Below, piece by piece: positions 8,280 to 16,865 of a DNA stretch of 64,000 nucleotides. Source of the stretch: Pseudomonas tructae (lineage in GTDB: Bacteria > Pseudomonadota > Gammaproteobacteria > Pseudomonadales > Pseudomonadaceae); NCBI RefSeq assembly GCF_004214895.1, contig NZ_CP035952.1, forward strand, positions 3,234,501 to 3,298,500. Direction: 5' to 3'. Each line of letters begins with the position of its first letter. The stretch's first letter is position 1. The notes under the pieces are model-generated. The model saw nothing but the letters and a program-made list of their open reading frames with translations. It searched no databases and was not told the DNA's origin. Made by a program: the position numbers and the translations under genes.

Positions 8280-8443
8280 CGCAGCTGATAATCCACCAAA
8301 TGACTCAGCCAGCAGGCGCAAGTGCTCAACTCCTCCGGTGCTGCAGCAGCCGCTTTCGCTTGGTGGTTCAGCCGGATTGCATCTATTGCTTAGCGAATAA
8401 GCGGCTCGCCAGCCTCGATAATTCCCGCAGTAGTCTTCTTCAC
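8280..8443 (-). pseudogene. Decayed copy (C) of the small ORF at 4974-5183
   Basis: GTG 8443 opens VKKTTAGIIEAGEPLIR and then an in-frame TAA where copy A has Gln. AID follows as in copy A, then after a frameshift VEHLRLLAESF. It lies directly downstream of the 40-residue ORF at 8457-8579. Confidence 0.6.
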
Positions 8444-8456
8444 TCTACTGCTCCGG

Positions 8457-8579
8457 CTATTTGGTCAGAGCAGTATAGGACGCCTCGCACGCCAGCCCAG
8501 CTATTCGGGCAAGGTCATACGCTTTCGCCAGCTCTCCCGCTCGAGCGTCAGCCCGTGCGAACAGATCAGAGAGCGCCAT
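8457..8579 (-). CDS. 40-residue hypothetical protein, probable prophage remnant gene
   Basis: ATG 8579 to a TAG stop at 8457 gives an alanine-rich helical peptide (ADARAGELAKAYDLARIAGL). A remnant of its 3' end also lies just upstream of copy A at about 5190-5220, so this ORF and the following small ORF form a repeated unit. No function can be assigned. Confidence 0.35.
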   Translation of the reverse strand: MALSDLFARADARAGELAKAYDLARIAGLACEASYTALTK

Positions 8580-8683
8580 GACGGTGCTGTGCGCGGGAAG
8601 GATGAAGCGTAGCGAGCCATGGTCCACACCTCTATGGTTTGCAGGCGGCAACAAGGGTTCTTGTAATGACCATCCCGCCAATG

Positions 8684-9034
8684 TTAAAGGCAGCGTTGAA
8701 CTGCCTCGGTTCGTCTGTTCTTTCGCCAATCCATCAAGCCGGACTGAAAATACACCTCAACTTTCGTTCCGTTGTTTACCGGCTTGAAATCTGCAAACTC
8801 AACCTGACCGGCACTTACAACAGTCTTCCCACCCCCAGGCAATGGCTGAAGAGAGGCGTCGTAATGGGCGCCAGCAAGTGACTGCTCCTGCCAAGCGAAC
8901 AAAACACATTCTGAAACTTCGTTCACTGCTTTGGTGCTAGCTAGGGCCTTAGCAGGACCTTCGGCTCTACGCTCCCCCATGGAGGCGCACCCCGCCAGCA
9001 CCGCCACCGCCAACGCCCCTATCAGAATTCGCAT
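8684..9034 (-). CDS. Small outer-membrane or periplasmic lipoprotein, unknown function
   Basis: 116 residues from ATG 9034, with GGGAGG seven bases upstream. The signal MRILIGALAVAVLAGCASM carries a clear lipobox (LAGC, lipidated Cys15). The mature part has two more cysteines, at ECVLF and at the C-terminal RCL, which could pair. The rest is not recognised. It lies downstream of a VOC gene but beyond that gene's terminator, so it probably has its own promoter. Confidence 0.6.
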   Translation of the reverse strand: MRILIGALAVAVLAGCASMGERRAEGPAKALASTKAVNEVSECVLFAWQEQSLAGAHYDASLQPLPGGGKTVVSAGQVEFADFKPVNNGTKVEVYFQSGLMDWRKNRRTEAVQRCL

Positions 9035-9092
9035 GTGATCCCTCCCTTGAAATGGGTGACTGTAGCGCGGAGCTGACCGGGTAGCCAAATGC

Positions 9093-9117
9093 AAAAAGCC
9101 CAGCACTAGGCTGGGCT
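9093..9117 (-). terminator. Rho-independent terminator after the VOC gene
   Basis: On the minus strand AGCCCAGCCTAGTGCTGGGCT is followed by TTTTTGC. It lies 10 bases beyond the VOC stop codon. Confidence 0.75.
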
Positions 9118-9126
9118 CCATCTCCC

Positions 9127-9483
9127 TCAGACCGCCGCTGTCCAGACAGCAAGCTCGTAGCCATCTGGGTCGACGAAGTGGAATCGCTTCCCACCAGGAA
9201 ACGAAAAAACTTCCCGGCTGATCTTGCCGCCAGCAGCCACAACCCTGCTCTCGGCGCCAGCGAGGTCGTCTGAGTACAAAATGACCAGTGGGCCGCCTGG
9301 CCTGACTGGCTCGCCAGTGGTGAAGCCACCGGTTAACCGACCGTCACTGAACTCGGTGTATGTTGGGCCATAGTCAACGAAGCACCAACCGAACACCGCG
9401 CCATAGAAGTCCTTGCTGCGCTTGATGTCGCTGACGTTGAACTCAATGTTGTCGATCTGGCGATCCTTCCCTCTGTTGCTCAT
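9127..9483 (-). CDS. VOC-superfamily (glyoxalase/bleomycin-resistance fold) protein
   Basis: 118 residues from ATG 9483, with GGAGG five bases upstream; a GTG two codons earlier is the alternative. It is a single VOC unit: IDNIEFNVSDIKRSKDFYGA at the N terminus, GGPLVILYSDDL in the middle, and FHFVDPDGYELAVW at the C terminus. These carry the usual metal-ligand positions (His or Glu near residue 10 and Glu near the end), with a glutamate at the first. Family members are dioxygenases, isomerases, lyases or binding proteins, so the substrate cannot be told. It is a single gene closed by its own terminator. Confidence 0.75.
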   Translation of the reverse strand: MSNRGKDRQIDNIEFNVSDIKRSKDFYGAVFGWCFVDYGPTYTEFSDGRLTGGFTTGEPVRPGGPLVILYSDDLAGAESRVVAAGGKISREVFSFPGGKRFHFVDPDGYELAVWTAAV

Positions 9484-9544
9484 TGGCACCTCCGTGTTGG
9501 AGCCTAAAATCTAACACAGGCAAACGGAAGGTTTGCACCAGACG

Positions 9545-9570
9545 CAAAAAGCCCAGCGCGGGGCTGGGCG
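9545..9570 (-). terminator. Rho-independent terminator after the 9577-9771 gene
   Basis: On the minus strand GCCCAGC-CCCG-CGCTGGGC is followed by TTTTTGC. It is nearly the same sequence as the terminator at 9093. Confidence 0.75.
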
Positions 9571-9576
9571 TTTGCC

Positions 9577-9771
9577 TCAAGTCTTCGGCTCTCTTCGCCC
9601 CCGAATGACCATCATGGCATCAGCGGTCGCTGCTGCATGTTCGAGAGCCTCATTCAGCGCGCTGATAGACGTGTTCTTCAACCCAGCTGGTGCGACCGAG
9701 GCGCTCAGCGCTGCTGCGAAGTAGCGGTCCCAGGCCTCGAGTTCACTGTTCGTTTTGAATCGGGTAGCCAT
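9577..9771 (-). CDS. Small phage-associated hypothetical protein
   Basis: 64 residues from ATG 9771, with GAGGTG upstream. It is predicted largely helical (NSELEAWDRYFAAALSA, then ALNEALEHAAATADAMMVIR). Proteins of this look are common in Pseudomonas prophage lysis and tail regions. It has its own terminator and lies next to tail-protein and integrase remnants. Function unknown. Confidence 0.5.
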   Translation of the reverse strand: MATRFKTNSELEAWDRYFAAALSASVAPAGLKNTSISALNEALEHAAATADAMMVIRGRREPKT

Positions 9772-9836
9772 AAGCACCTCATCCATGCATGAAGGCAACA
9801 AGCTATCACTGGTTGGCGCCCTGAAACAACGCTGGT

Positions 9837-9998
9837 GGCTCGCCCCCACTCCCGTTGATACCAGTCTGCACAGGCCTGCCAGCAGTCCCAGGCGCCATGC
9901 ACGAATGGCTGGCCCAGCAGCGGCGTACTGCCGCTTGGGGTGATGGTGCGCAGATCGCCCTCAGGCCAGGACAGGATGTGCCAGGGCACCCGTAACAA
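9837..9998 (-). pseudogene. Fragment of phage tail NlpC/P60 peptidase (lambda K-like)
   Basis: About 50 residues on the minus strand read PWHILSWPEGDLRTITPSG and then PLLGQPFVHGAWDCWQACAD. This is the linker and catalytic-cysteine block (HGxWDC) of K-like tail assembly proteins. The catalytic histidine part and the N-terminal domain are missing. Its upstream edge meets the truncated start of the integrase, so the junction at about 9985-9995 is a recombination scar. Confidence 0.55.
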
Positions 9999-10854
9999 CT
10001 ACAAGAGCAGTTTCAACCTCTATTGGATGCCGTACCTGGGCCTGCGCCGGATCGATATGATCACGCCAACCATGCTGCGAGGAATCATCGCCAACATTGA
10101 GTGGTCCTCCAGTGGCGTGAAGCGCAATGCAATCATCAAGCTCGCAAGCGTGTTCAAAACGGCGGTCTTGGACGGGCTGATCGCGAAAAACCCCACTACA
10201 TCGCTCGACAAACCGAAAGTGGTGAAGAAGGTGGTTGATCCCTACACCAGGGAAGAGGCCGAGCGAATTATCACCTACCTCTATAAGACACTGCGCAAGT
10301 ACTCGCAGATCTATGCGCCGTTCTTCGAGTTCGCTTAATTCACCGGGCTGCGCCCGGGGGAAGCCATGGGTCTGCAGTGGGATGACATTGATCTGGAGGC
10401 GAGAACCGCAAACATCCGCCGCATTATCGTCGACGGCCAGCCCGAAGACCGGACCAAGACGAAGCATCACCGGGTCATTCTGCTCAATGAGCGCGCGCTT
10501 CACGCCTTGCGCCAGGCCAGGCGCCTGGCTGATCTTCGTCGGATCGCTTCGAAGTCCGCCACGCCGACCAGCTCATTTGTGTTCCAGCCAGGCAAAGGCG
10601 GGATGTGGATCAGAGAGCCAAGTGTTACAATCAAGCACTTCAAGCTCGCGCTCACCGCGTTGAGCATCCGTGAACGTCGGCAGTACGACACGCGCCACAC
10701 CTACGCAACCATGTGCCTAATGGCTGGGATGAACCCCGCGTTCATCGCGAACCAGCTCGGCCATAGCGTCGAGATGTTGCTCTCTACTTACGCAAAATGG
10801 ATCAGCTCCTCCTCGGATTGGAGGGAGCTGGAGAAGCTGCCGGCTAGAGTCTGA
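9985..10854 (+). pseudogene. Tyrosine integrase of a prophage, 5' truncated with an internal stop
   Basis: The core-binding domain begins abruptly at RNNYKSSFNLYWMPYLGL without the arm-binding N terminus. An in-frame TAA at 10336-10338 interrupts FEFA-stop-FTGLRPGEA, and the same frame then continues to 10854. Catalytic parts are visible: Arg in FTGLRPGE, DTRHTYAT for the HxxR region, and Tyr in LSTYAKW. Without readthrough the protein is inactive. It lies at the right edge of the accessory region, pointing toward ybiT, the normal position for an integrase next to its attachment site. Confidence 0.75.
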
Positions 10855-10875
10855 TTGGCCCAAAATTGGCCCAAA
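10854..10875. repeat. Tandem 11-bp repeat at the integrase end, possible attachment-site area
   Basis: ATTGGCCCAAA occurs twice back to back, starting on the last base of the integrase stop codon. Placement between the integrase and the core gene ybiT fits an attachment-site arm. The matching left end was not found. Confidence 0.4.
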
Positions 10876-10925
10876 TCAGGCGACGGCACCTAAACACACC
10901 TCTGGAACCCCCGCAGGATAAGCAC

Positions 10926-12512
10926 TTGATTTCTACCGCTAACATCACCATGCAGTTCGGCGCCAAGCCCTTGTTCGAGAACGTCTCGGTCAAGTTCAAC
11001 AACGGCAACCGCTACGGCCTGATCGGCGCCAACGGCTGCGGCAAGTCGACCTTCATGAAAATCCTCGGCAACGACCTGGAGCCGTCCGCCGGCCAGGTCA
11101 TGCTCGAGCCGAACGTGCGCCTGGGCAAGCTGCGCCAGGATCAGTTCGCCTACGAAGAATTCACCGTGATCGATACCGTGATCATGGGCCACGAAGAGCT
11201 GTGGAAGGTCAAGGCCGAGCGCGATCGCATTTATTCGCTGCCAGAAATGACCGAAGAAGACGGCATGGCTGTCGCGGAGCTGGAAACCGAGTTCGCCGAG
11301 ATGGACGGCTACACCGCCGAATCCCGCGCCGGTGAGCTGCTGCTGGGCCTGGGTATCCCGCTGGAACAGCATTTCGGCCCGATGACCGAAGTCGCCCCAG
11401 GCTGGAAGCTGCGCGTACTGCTGGCCCAGGCGCTGTTCTCGGATCCGGAAGTGCTGCTGCTCGACGAACCGACCAACCACCTGGACATCAACACCATTCG
11501 CTGGCTGGAAAATATTCTCACGGCGCGTAACAGCACCATGATCATCATTTCCCACGACCGTCACTTCCTCAACAGCGTCTGCACCCACATGGCTGACCTG
11601 GACTACGGCGAGCTGCGCCTGTTCCCGGGCAACTACGATGAGTACATGACCGCCGCGACCCAATCGCGCGAGCAACTGCTGTCGGACAACGCCAAGAAAA
11701 AAGCCCAGATCGCCGAACTGCAGACCTTCGTCAGCCGCTTCTCGGCCAACGCCTCGAAAGCCAAGCAGGCCACCTCGCGGGCCAAGCAGATCGACAAGAT
11801 CCAGCTGGCCGAGGTCAAGCCATCGAGCCGGGTCAGCCCGTTCATCCGCTTCGAACAGACCAAAAAGCTGCACCGTCAGGCCGTGACCATCGAGCAGATG
11901 TCCAAGGGCTTCGACGGCAAGACCCTGTTCAAGAACTTCAGCTTCACCGTTGAAGCCGGCGAGCGCGTGGCGATCATCGGCCCCAACGGGATCGGCAAAA
12001 CCACCCTGCTGCGTACCCTGGTCGGTGAGCTGAGCCCGGATGCCGGTGCGGTGAAATGGACCGAAAGCGCAGAGCTCGGCTACTACGCCCAGGACCACGC
12101 CCACGACTTCGAAGAAGACGTCAGCCTGTTCGACTGGATGGGCCAATGGACCCAGGGCGAACAAGTGATCCGTGGCACCCTGGGGCGCATGCTGTTCTCC
12201 AACGACGAGATCCTCAAGTCGGTCAAGGTGATCTCCGGTGGTGAGCAAGGCCGCATGCTGTTCGGCAAGCTGATCCTGCAAAAGCCCAACGTGCTGATCA
12301 TGGACGAACCGACCAACCACCTGGACATGGAATCGATCGAGGCGCTCAACCTGGCGCTGGAAAACTACCCGGGCACGCTGATCTTCGTCAGCCACGACCG
12401 TGAGTTCGTCTCCTCGCTGGCAACCCGCATCATCGAGCTGAGCCCAAGCGGTGTCATCGACTTCAGCGGTACCTACGATGACTACCTGCGCAGCCAGGGT
12501 GTAGTGATCTGA
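10926..12512 (+). CDS. ybiT: ABC-F family ATPase YbiT
   Basis: 528 residues from TTG 10926 (AGGA upstream); the product then begins like E. coli YbiT ([11 protein letters not shown]). Two ATP-binding domains are joined by a helical linker. Domain 1 has Walker [10 protein letters not shown], the YbiT-type signature [12 protein letters not shown] in place of LSGGQ, and Walker [12 protein letters not shown]. Domain 2 has [22 protein letters not shown] and [11 protein letters not shown]. There are no membrane segments. ABC-F proteins act on ribosomes at the tRNA exit site; the exact YbiT role is not settled. The codon use is core-like, so this gene marks the end of the accessory island. Confidence 0.95.
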   Translation: MISTANITMQFGAKPLFENVSVKFNNGNRYGLIGANGCGKSTFMKILGNDLEPSAGQVMLEPNVRLGKLRQDQFAYEEFTVIDTVIMGHEELWKVKAERDRIYSLPEMTEEDGMAVAELETEFAEMDGYTAESRAGELLLGLGIPLEQHFGPMTEVAPGWKLRVLLAQALFSDPEVLLLDEPTNHLDINTIRWLENILTARNSTMIIISHDRHFLNSVCTHMADLDYGELRLFPGNYDEYMTAATQSREQLLSDNAKKKAQIAELQTFVSRFSANASKAKQATSRAKQIDKIQLAEVKPSSRVSPFIRFEQTKKLHRQAVTIEQMSKGFDGKTLFKNFSFTVEAGERVAIIGPNGIGKTTLLRTLVGELSPDAGAVKWTESAELGYYAQDHAHDFEEDVSLFDWMGQWTQGEQVIRGTLGRMLFSNDEILKSVKVISGGEQGRMLFGKLILQKPNVLIMDEPTNHLDMESIEALNLALENYPGTLIFVSHDREFVSSLATRIIELSPSGVIDFSGTYDDYLRSQGVVI

Positions 12513-12520
12513 TCCAGGCC

Positions 12521-12541
12521 GGGCTGCCTGCCTGGCAGCCC
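12521..12541 (+). terminator. Hairpin downstream of ybiT
   Basis: GGGCTGCC pairs with GGCAGCCC around TGCCT. There is no T-run, so this is a possible rather than certain terminator. Confidence 0.45.
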
Positions 12542-12557
12542 ATTGCCGACGAGGATT

Positions 12558-12701
12558 TTACGGGTCGGGCTTGCGCGGGTTTTGCCGGGCAACCGACTCC
12601 TCCCGTCGGCGCCGCCGGGCCAAGGCTGCGCCGCAGGCAAGCACGACAATGGAGGCGATCAGCATCGCCGCCAGCAACAGGTACCCCCAGTGAATAGTCA
12701 T
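12558..12701 (-). CDS. 47-residue single-pass membrane peptide
   Basis: From ATG 12701 the product has one hydrophobic segment (GYLLLAAMLIASIVVLACGA, residues 6-25) followed directly by a basic run (ARRRRREE) and a hydrophilic tail ending PRKPDP. The arrangement predicts an N-out, C-in inner-membrane peptide. The ribosome site is weak. It lies between ybiT (convergent) and the traX-like gene, for which it could be a distal co-transcribed gene. Function unknown. Confidence 0.4.
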   Translation of the reverse strand: MTIHWGYLLLAAMLIASIVVLACGAALARRRRREESVARQNPRKPDP

Positions 12702-12804
12702 GATGCTCACACCCGGGCTTTGATCATGCCCTTTTTGATCAAGTGGTCCTGGGTCGGCGGTACTGCAGCGGGTGAACCAGTCGGTGACCTGAGTATAGAA
12801 GGCG

Positions 12805-13533
12805 TTAGCGACTGAGTTCGATCAGCGCCTTGATCAACGCCAGGTGCAGCGGATAGAAGGCGTAACCCCAGCGCCCTATCGGCCAGATGTGTTGGCGCCA
12901 GCCCAGGCGCAGCATCGCCAACCCAAGCCCCGCCGAGCAAAACGCCACGCCCAGGGCCAACAACGCAAGCGGATGCAAGGAGTGCTGTGCAAGCCAGAGA
13001 TCAGTGAGGTTGGCCATCGCCGCCGTCACCCCGGGCAACAGCCAGGCCACACCGCGCAAACGCAAGGCCAGCACGAATGCTGCGGGCAGCAACACGCCGG
13101 GCACCCCGTACATCAGCCATTTGGCCGCCCCTGCCCCGACTACCAACGCCAGCAACGCTAACAGGCCCATCACGGGTCGGCGATGGTGCACGCCCCAGGC
13201 GACCAGCAGGCCGAGGGTCAGGGTTGGCATGACGCTGAGGGTTGGCGAGTCGACATTCAGCCAGCGGTAAGGCGGCTCGGAGATCAATGAAAACACCAGC
13301 AAGCCGATCAGGTAGCGGGCATTGGCCCGGGTGTACACCTGCCCGGGCAGCGAACGGGCAACATTGGCGGCAATCGCCAGGCAGAACCAGGGGAACGCCA
13401 GGCGCCCGACCATGAACAGCCAGACTTGCTCAGGCCAGAGGAAACGCAGGTGGTCGGCAACCATGCTGATGATTGCCAGCCACTTGAGCAGGTCCAGGGC
13501 AATCTCCCTGTGGGCGGTGCGCTGTGCTGCCAT
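12805..13533 (-). CDS. TraX-family membrane protein
   Basis: 242 residues from ATG 13533 (AGGA five bases upstream). The N terminus ALDLLKWLAIISMVADHLRF and the WPIGRWGYAFYPLHLALI ending are hallmarks of the TraX family (PF05857), with about eight membrane helices. F-plasmid TraX acetylates pilin; chromosomal homologues resemble acyltransferase-3 membrane proteins and have no proven substrate. No conjugation genes are present, so a pilin role is unlikely here. Confidence 0.75.
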   Translation of the reverse strand: MAAQRTAHREIALDLLKWLAIISMVADHLRFLWPEQVWLFMVGRLAFPWFCLAIAANVARSLPGQVYTRANARYLIGLLVFSLISEPPYRWLNVDSPTLSVMPTLTLGLLVAWGVHHRRPVMGLLALLALVVGAGAAKWLMYGVPGVLLPAAFVLALRLRGVAWLLPGVTAAMANLTDLWLAQHSLHPLALLALGVAFCSAGLGLAMLRLGWRQHIWPIGRWGYAFYPLHLALIKALIELSR

Positions 13534-13625
13534 GGCTGTCCTGGTGGGGGGGCAATGGGGGTTGGACAATGCCAACGCGGTGCAGTTTGTCGGATGGGCT
13601 GGCAAACAGTTGCAAACTTGAATTA

Positions 13626-13641
13626 CTGTATATGCATACAG
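13626..13641. promoter_or_regulatory. LexA (SOS) box upstream of the small coiled-coil gene
   Basis: CTGTATATGCATACAG, flanked by TA and CA, matches the gamma-proteobacterial LexA consensus CTGT-N8-ACAG with an AT-rich centre. It ends 15 bases before ATG 13657, where LexA would block transcription or early elongation. Confidence 0.75.
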
Positions 13642-13656
13642 CAACAGCGGGCCGCC

Positions 13657-13875
13657 ATGATGAACGACTACGAAGAAGACTTCTGCTTACCTGATTCACC
13701 GACCCTGGTGCAAATGTGGAAGCATCAGGCCGTGCTGATGACCAACGAGGCCGAGTACCTGAATACCGAACTGCTCAAGGCGCGGCAAGACATTGCCAAA
13801 CTGGTGGCGATCAATGCCGAGCTGGCCGATCAGTTGCTCAGCCAGTGGGAGCGGCGATGCGGCGACCCGACTTGA
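13657..13875 (+). CDS. LexA-boxed small coiled-coil protein
   Basis: 72 residues from ATG 13657 (a second ATG follows at once). It is charged and predicted helical: PTLVQMWKHQAVLMTNEAEY then ELLKARQDIAKLVAINAELA. It is a clear relative of the island protein at 3367-3684. A LexA box directly upstream predicts induction by DNA damage. It has no domain I recognise. The family's occurrence both beside prophage debris and as a single LexA-boxed core gene makes a phage- or damage-related role plausible, but this is inference. Confidence 0.65.
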   Translation: MMNDYEEDFCLPDSPTLVQMWKHQAVLMTNEAEYLNTELLKARQDIAKLVAINAELADQLLSQWERRCGDPT

Positions 13876-13904
13876 CCCACGATGCGAGGTGGATGGCAGA
13901 AGAC

Positions 13905-13930
13905 TATCGCGGGGCAAGCCCGCTCCTACC
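13905..13930. repeat. REP element (single)
   Basis: TATCGCGGGGCAAGCCCGCTCCTACC, the common P. putida-type REP core. Its right end supplies the TAG stop of the LysR gene (13926-13928). Confidence 0.8.
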
Positions 13931-14819
13931 TGTCATCTTCAGCCTTGAGCACTTCGCCGCGCTCCTCCAGTAATTGGACAAAGGTGCTCAGGCTGCGCGT
14001 CACCGTGCCCCGGCGCCACACCAGCCAGGTGCGCAGGTAGCGAAAACGCTGGGACAGCGGCCAGACGCTCACTGTACTGCAACCGGGCATGCTTTCCAGC
14101 ATGCTGCGCGGCATCAACGCCAGGCCGGCACCGGCACTGACGCAGGCGAGCATGCCGTGGTAGGACTCCATTTCGATGATCTTGCCCGGCACCGCTTCGT
14201 CATCGGCAAACCAGCGTTCAAAGTGATGACGGTAGGAGCAGTTGGCGCGAAAGGCGTAGATGGTCATGCCGTTGACCTCTGCCGCACGGGTGATCGGCGC
14301 ATGGTTGAGCGGTGCGATCAGCACCATCTCCTCGACGAACACCGGCACCCCCTCCAGCGCCGGGTGCAGCACCGGCCCGTCGACAAAGGCTGCGCTCAGG
14401 CGCCCGCCCAGAACGCCGTCGATCATTGCCCCCGAAGGCCCGGTGGTCAGGTCCAGTTCGACCTTGGCATAGGCCTGGTTGTAAGCCGCCAACAGCGACG
14501 GGATGCGCACGGCGGCAGTACTTTCCAGCGAGCCCAGGGCAAAGGACCCTTGCGGCTCGTCACCGGCCACGGTCAGCCGCGCTTGCGCGACCAGTTCAAG
14601 AATACGCCGGGCATAGTCGAGAAAGTTCCAGCCTGCCGGCGACAGACGCAAGCGGCTTTTCTCGCGGATGAACAGCTCGGCACCCAGTTCCTGCTCCAAC
14701 TGCTTGATCCGTGTGGTCAGGTTCGACGGCACCCGATGGATATGCTGGGCCGCCGCACTGATGCTGCCCTGCTCGGCTACCGCCTTGAACATTTCCAGTT
14801 GCACCAGATCCATCATCAT
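13926..14819 (-). CDS. LysR-family regulator, divergent from sad (YneJ-like)
   Basis: 297 residues, start taken at the first of three consecutive ATGs (14819); later ones are equally possible. The winged helix-turn-helix is at residues 5-65 ([20 protein letters not shown], then [18 protein letters not shown]), followed by the two-lobed effector-binding domain. It is transcribed away from the aldehyde dehydrogenase gene with a shared promoter region of about 100 bases, the same arrangement as E. coli yneJ-yneI. It probably controls that gene in response to a semialdehyde or related compound. The stop codon lies in a REP element. Confidence 0.85.
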   Translation of the reverse strand: MMMDLVQLEMFKAVAEQGSISAAAQHIHRVPSNLTTRIKQLEQELGAELFIREKSRLRLSPAGWNFLDYARRILELVAQARLTVAGDEPQGSFALGSLESTAAVRIPSLLAAYNQAYAKVELDLTTGPSGAMIDGVLGGRLSAAFVDGPVLHPALEGVPVFVEEMVLIAPLNHAPITRAAEVNGMTIYAFRANCSYRHHFERWFADDEAVPGKIIEMESYHGMLACVSAGAGLALMPRSMLESMPGCSTVSVWPLSQRFRYLRTWLVWRRGTVTRSLSTFVQLLEERGEVLKAEDDR

Positions 14820-14916
14820 TCTCGCTGCGTGAATGTTTTGCTCAGTATTATTCAATTTTAGGCAAAGGCACAACGCAGTACTCTGAAAGCGTTCTCCTCT
14901 TATCAGGACCGCCGTG

Positions 14917-16308
14917 ATGACCGCTATTAACCTTCACACCCACGCTTTGTCGATCAACCCTGCTAGCGGCGAACAGATCGGCCACTACGCCTATGAAAGC
15001 GACGCCGTGCTCGACGCTGCTCTGGCCCGCGCCACCCAGGGTTTTGCCAATTGGCGGCGTACACCGGTGGACACCCGTACCGAGCTGTTGCTGGCCTTGG
15101 CCGGTGCCTTGCGTGATAACGCGCTGGCCATGGCGCGGATGATCACCGACGAAATGGGCAAGCCGGTCGCCCAGGCCAGGGGCGAAATCGAAAAATGCGC
15201 CCAGCTGTGTGAATGGTACGCAGCCAACGGTCCGGCCATGCTCCAGGCAGAACCGGCCCCGGTGCCTGTCGGCCAGGCCCGTATCGAGTACCGCCCGCTC
15301 GGCCCGCTGCTGGCGGTAATGCCGTGGAATTTTCCGATCTGGCAGGTGCTGCGGGGCGCGGTTCCAGCACTGCTGGCCGGCAATACCTACGTGCTCAAGC
15401 ATGCCCCGAACGTAATGGGCAGCGCCTACTTGCTGCTTGATGCGTTCCAGCGGGCCGGCTTCCCGGCGGGTGTGTTCGAAGTCATCAACGTCACCCCTGA
15501 AGGCGTGAGCAAGGCGATTGCCGATCCGCGCATCGCGGCCGTAACCCTGACCGGCAGCGTACGCGCTGGCATGGCCATCGGCGCCCAAGCCGGTGCGGCG
15601 TTGAAAAAATGCGTGCTGGAGCTGGGCGGTTCCGATCCGTTCATCGTCCTCAACGATGCCAACCTCGACGAAGCGGTCAAGGCTGCGGTGATCGGCCGCT
15701 ACCAGAACACCGGCCAGGTCTGTGCGGCCGCCAAGCGCCTGATTGTCGAGCAAGGGGTGGTCGAGGCATTCACCCGCAAGTTCGTCGAAGCCACCCAGGC
15801 CCTTGTCATGGGCGACCCGCACAACGCCGACACCTACATCGGCCCCATGGCCCGCTTCGATCTGCGCGAGGAGCTTGATCAACAGGTCCAGGCCACCCTG
15901 GCCGAAGGCGCGACCCTGCTGCTGGGCGGTGGCAAGGTCCAAGGACAGGGCAACTACTACCAGCCAACCGTGCTCGCCGACGTTACCGACCAGATGACCT
16001 CGTTCAAGCAGGAGCTGTTCGGCCCGGTGGCGTCGATCATCACCGCCCGCAATGCCCGCCACGCCCTGGAGCTTGCCAACGACAGTGAGTTCGGCCTGGC
16101 TTCGACGATTTACACCGGCAACGCGGCCCTGGCACAGCAACTGGCCGATGAACTGGACACCGGTGGCGTGTTCATCAACGGCTACTGCGCCAGTGACCCA
16201 CGGGTAACCTTCGGCGGCGTGAAAAAAAGCGGCTTTGGCCGTGAGCTGTCGCACTTCGGGGTCCGCGAGTTCTGCAACGCGCAGACGGTGTGGATTGATC
16301 GCAACTGA
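14917..16308 (+). CDS. sad: NAD-dependent succinate-semialdehyde dehydrogenase (Sad/YneI type)
   Basis: 463 residues from ATG 14917 (AGGA eight bases upstream; a GTG one codon earlier is possible). It is an aldehyde dehydrogenase closely similar along its length to E. coli Sad: [30 protein letters not shown], catalytic Glu in [15 protein letters not shown] and catalytic Cys in [11 protein letters not shown], ending [20 protein letters not shown]. The enzyme oxidises succinate semialdehyde to succinate with NAD, feeding GABA and putrescine carbon into the TCA cycle. Control by the divergent LysR gene is likely. Confidence 0.88.
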   Translation: MTAINLHTHALSINPASGEQIGHYAYESDAVLDAALARATQGFANWRRTPVDTRTELLLALAGALRDNALAMARMITDEMGKPVAQARGEIEKCAQLCEWYAANGPAMLQAEPAPVPVGQARIEYRPLGPLLAVMPWNFPIWQVLRGAVPALLAGNTYVLKHAPNVMGSAYLLLDAFQRAGFPAGVFEVINVTPEGVSKAIADPRIAAVTLTGSVRAGMAIGAQAGAALKKCVLELGGSDPFIVLNDANLDEAVKAAVIGRYQNTGQVCAAAKRLIVEQGVVEAFTRKFVEATQALVMGDPHNADTYIGPMARFDLREELDQQVQATLAEGATLLLGGGKVQGQGNYYQPTVLADVTDQMTSFKQELFGPVASIITARNARHALELANDSEFGLASTIYTGNAALAQQLADELDTGGVFINGYCASDPRVTFGGVKKSGFGRELSHFGVREFCNAQTVWIDRN

Positions 16309-16327
16309 TCACCGCCAACACCGGCGC

Positions 16328-16645
16328 TTAGCGCCCGGCGCCAAACTCGTCCTGCAGCAAAATAGCCCGGGCCAGTTCTTCATCACTGGCCTTAAGGTCC
16401 GGGTTCTGTGCGCGGATGCTCTGCAGCATCGACTCCAGGTACACCCCACGGATGGCACCGTCACTGGCGATGAACGACGAGGCGTCGTCTCGCGCCGGGA
16501 TGATGCGTTTGTCATCCTTGAAGGTCGAATACAGCGAAGCCGATACCCCGGCCGAGGTGGCGACATCACCGGCATCGACGCGGGCCAGGGCCGAGCCAAA
16601 GGGCAGACAGAGCACAAGCGAAGAAACGAGCAGTAGACGGCGCAT
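16328..16645 (-). CDS. Secreted DUF2388 protein
   Basis: 105 residues from ATG 16645, with GGAGG upstream. A signal peptide ends near ALA (residue 20). The mature part TSAGVSASLYSTFKDDKRII and GAIRGVYLESMLQSIR is the DUF2388 signature found in short periplasmic proteins of Pseudomonas, often in several paralogues per genome. Function is unknown. It is convergent with sad. Confidence 0.8.
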   Translation of the reverse strand: MRRLLLVSSLVLCLPFGSALARVDAGDVATSAGVSASLYSTFKDDKRIIPARDDASSFIASDGAIRGVYLESMLQSIRAQNPDLKASDEELARAILLQDEFGAGR

Positions 16646-16865
16646 GATGGTGCCTCCGGATAAAGAGTACCTAACAACAACTAGGATTGCCGTTGGGGCT
16701 GGGGAGTTCCCTGCCCTGCTGCACAAGGGCGGTCGATAGACGGGCCTTATCGATTGGTCATTAAAAGTGATTTGACGCAGGAGTGAGCGCTACCTACCCT
16801 CGGCAATCATCACCCCTCCCATCGGCAATGCGTTTCGCGCCGCGCGACAAGAGACCCCGCTTTTC

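Noticed and set aside
10854..10925. A tRNA gene as the prophage attachment site
   Set aside because: No cloverleaf sequence is visible; only a tandem 11-bp repeat and the ybiT leader were found.
10890..12395. A 501-codon open frame opposite ybiT
   Set aside because: Antisense shadow caused by high GC at third positions; low-complexity product.
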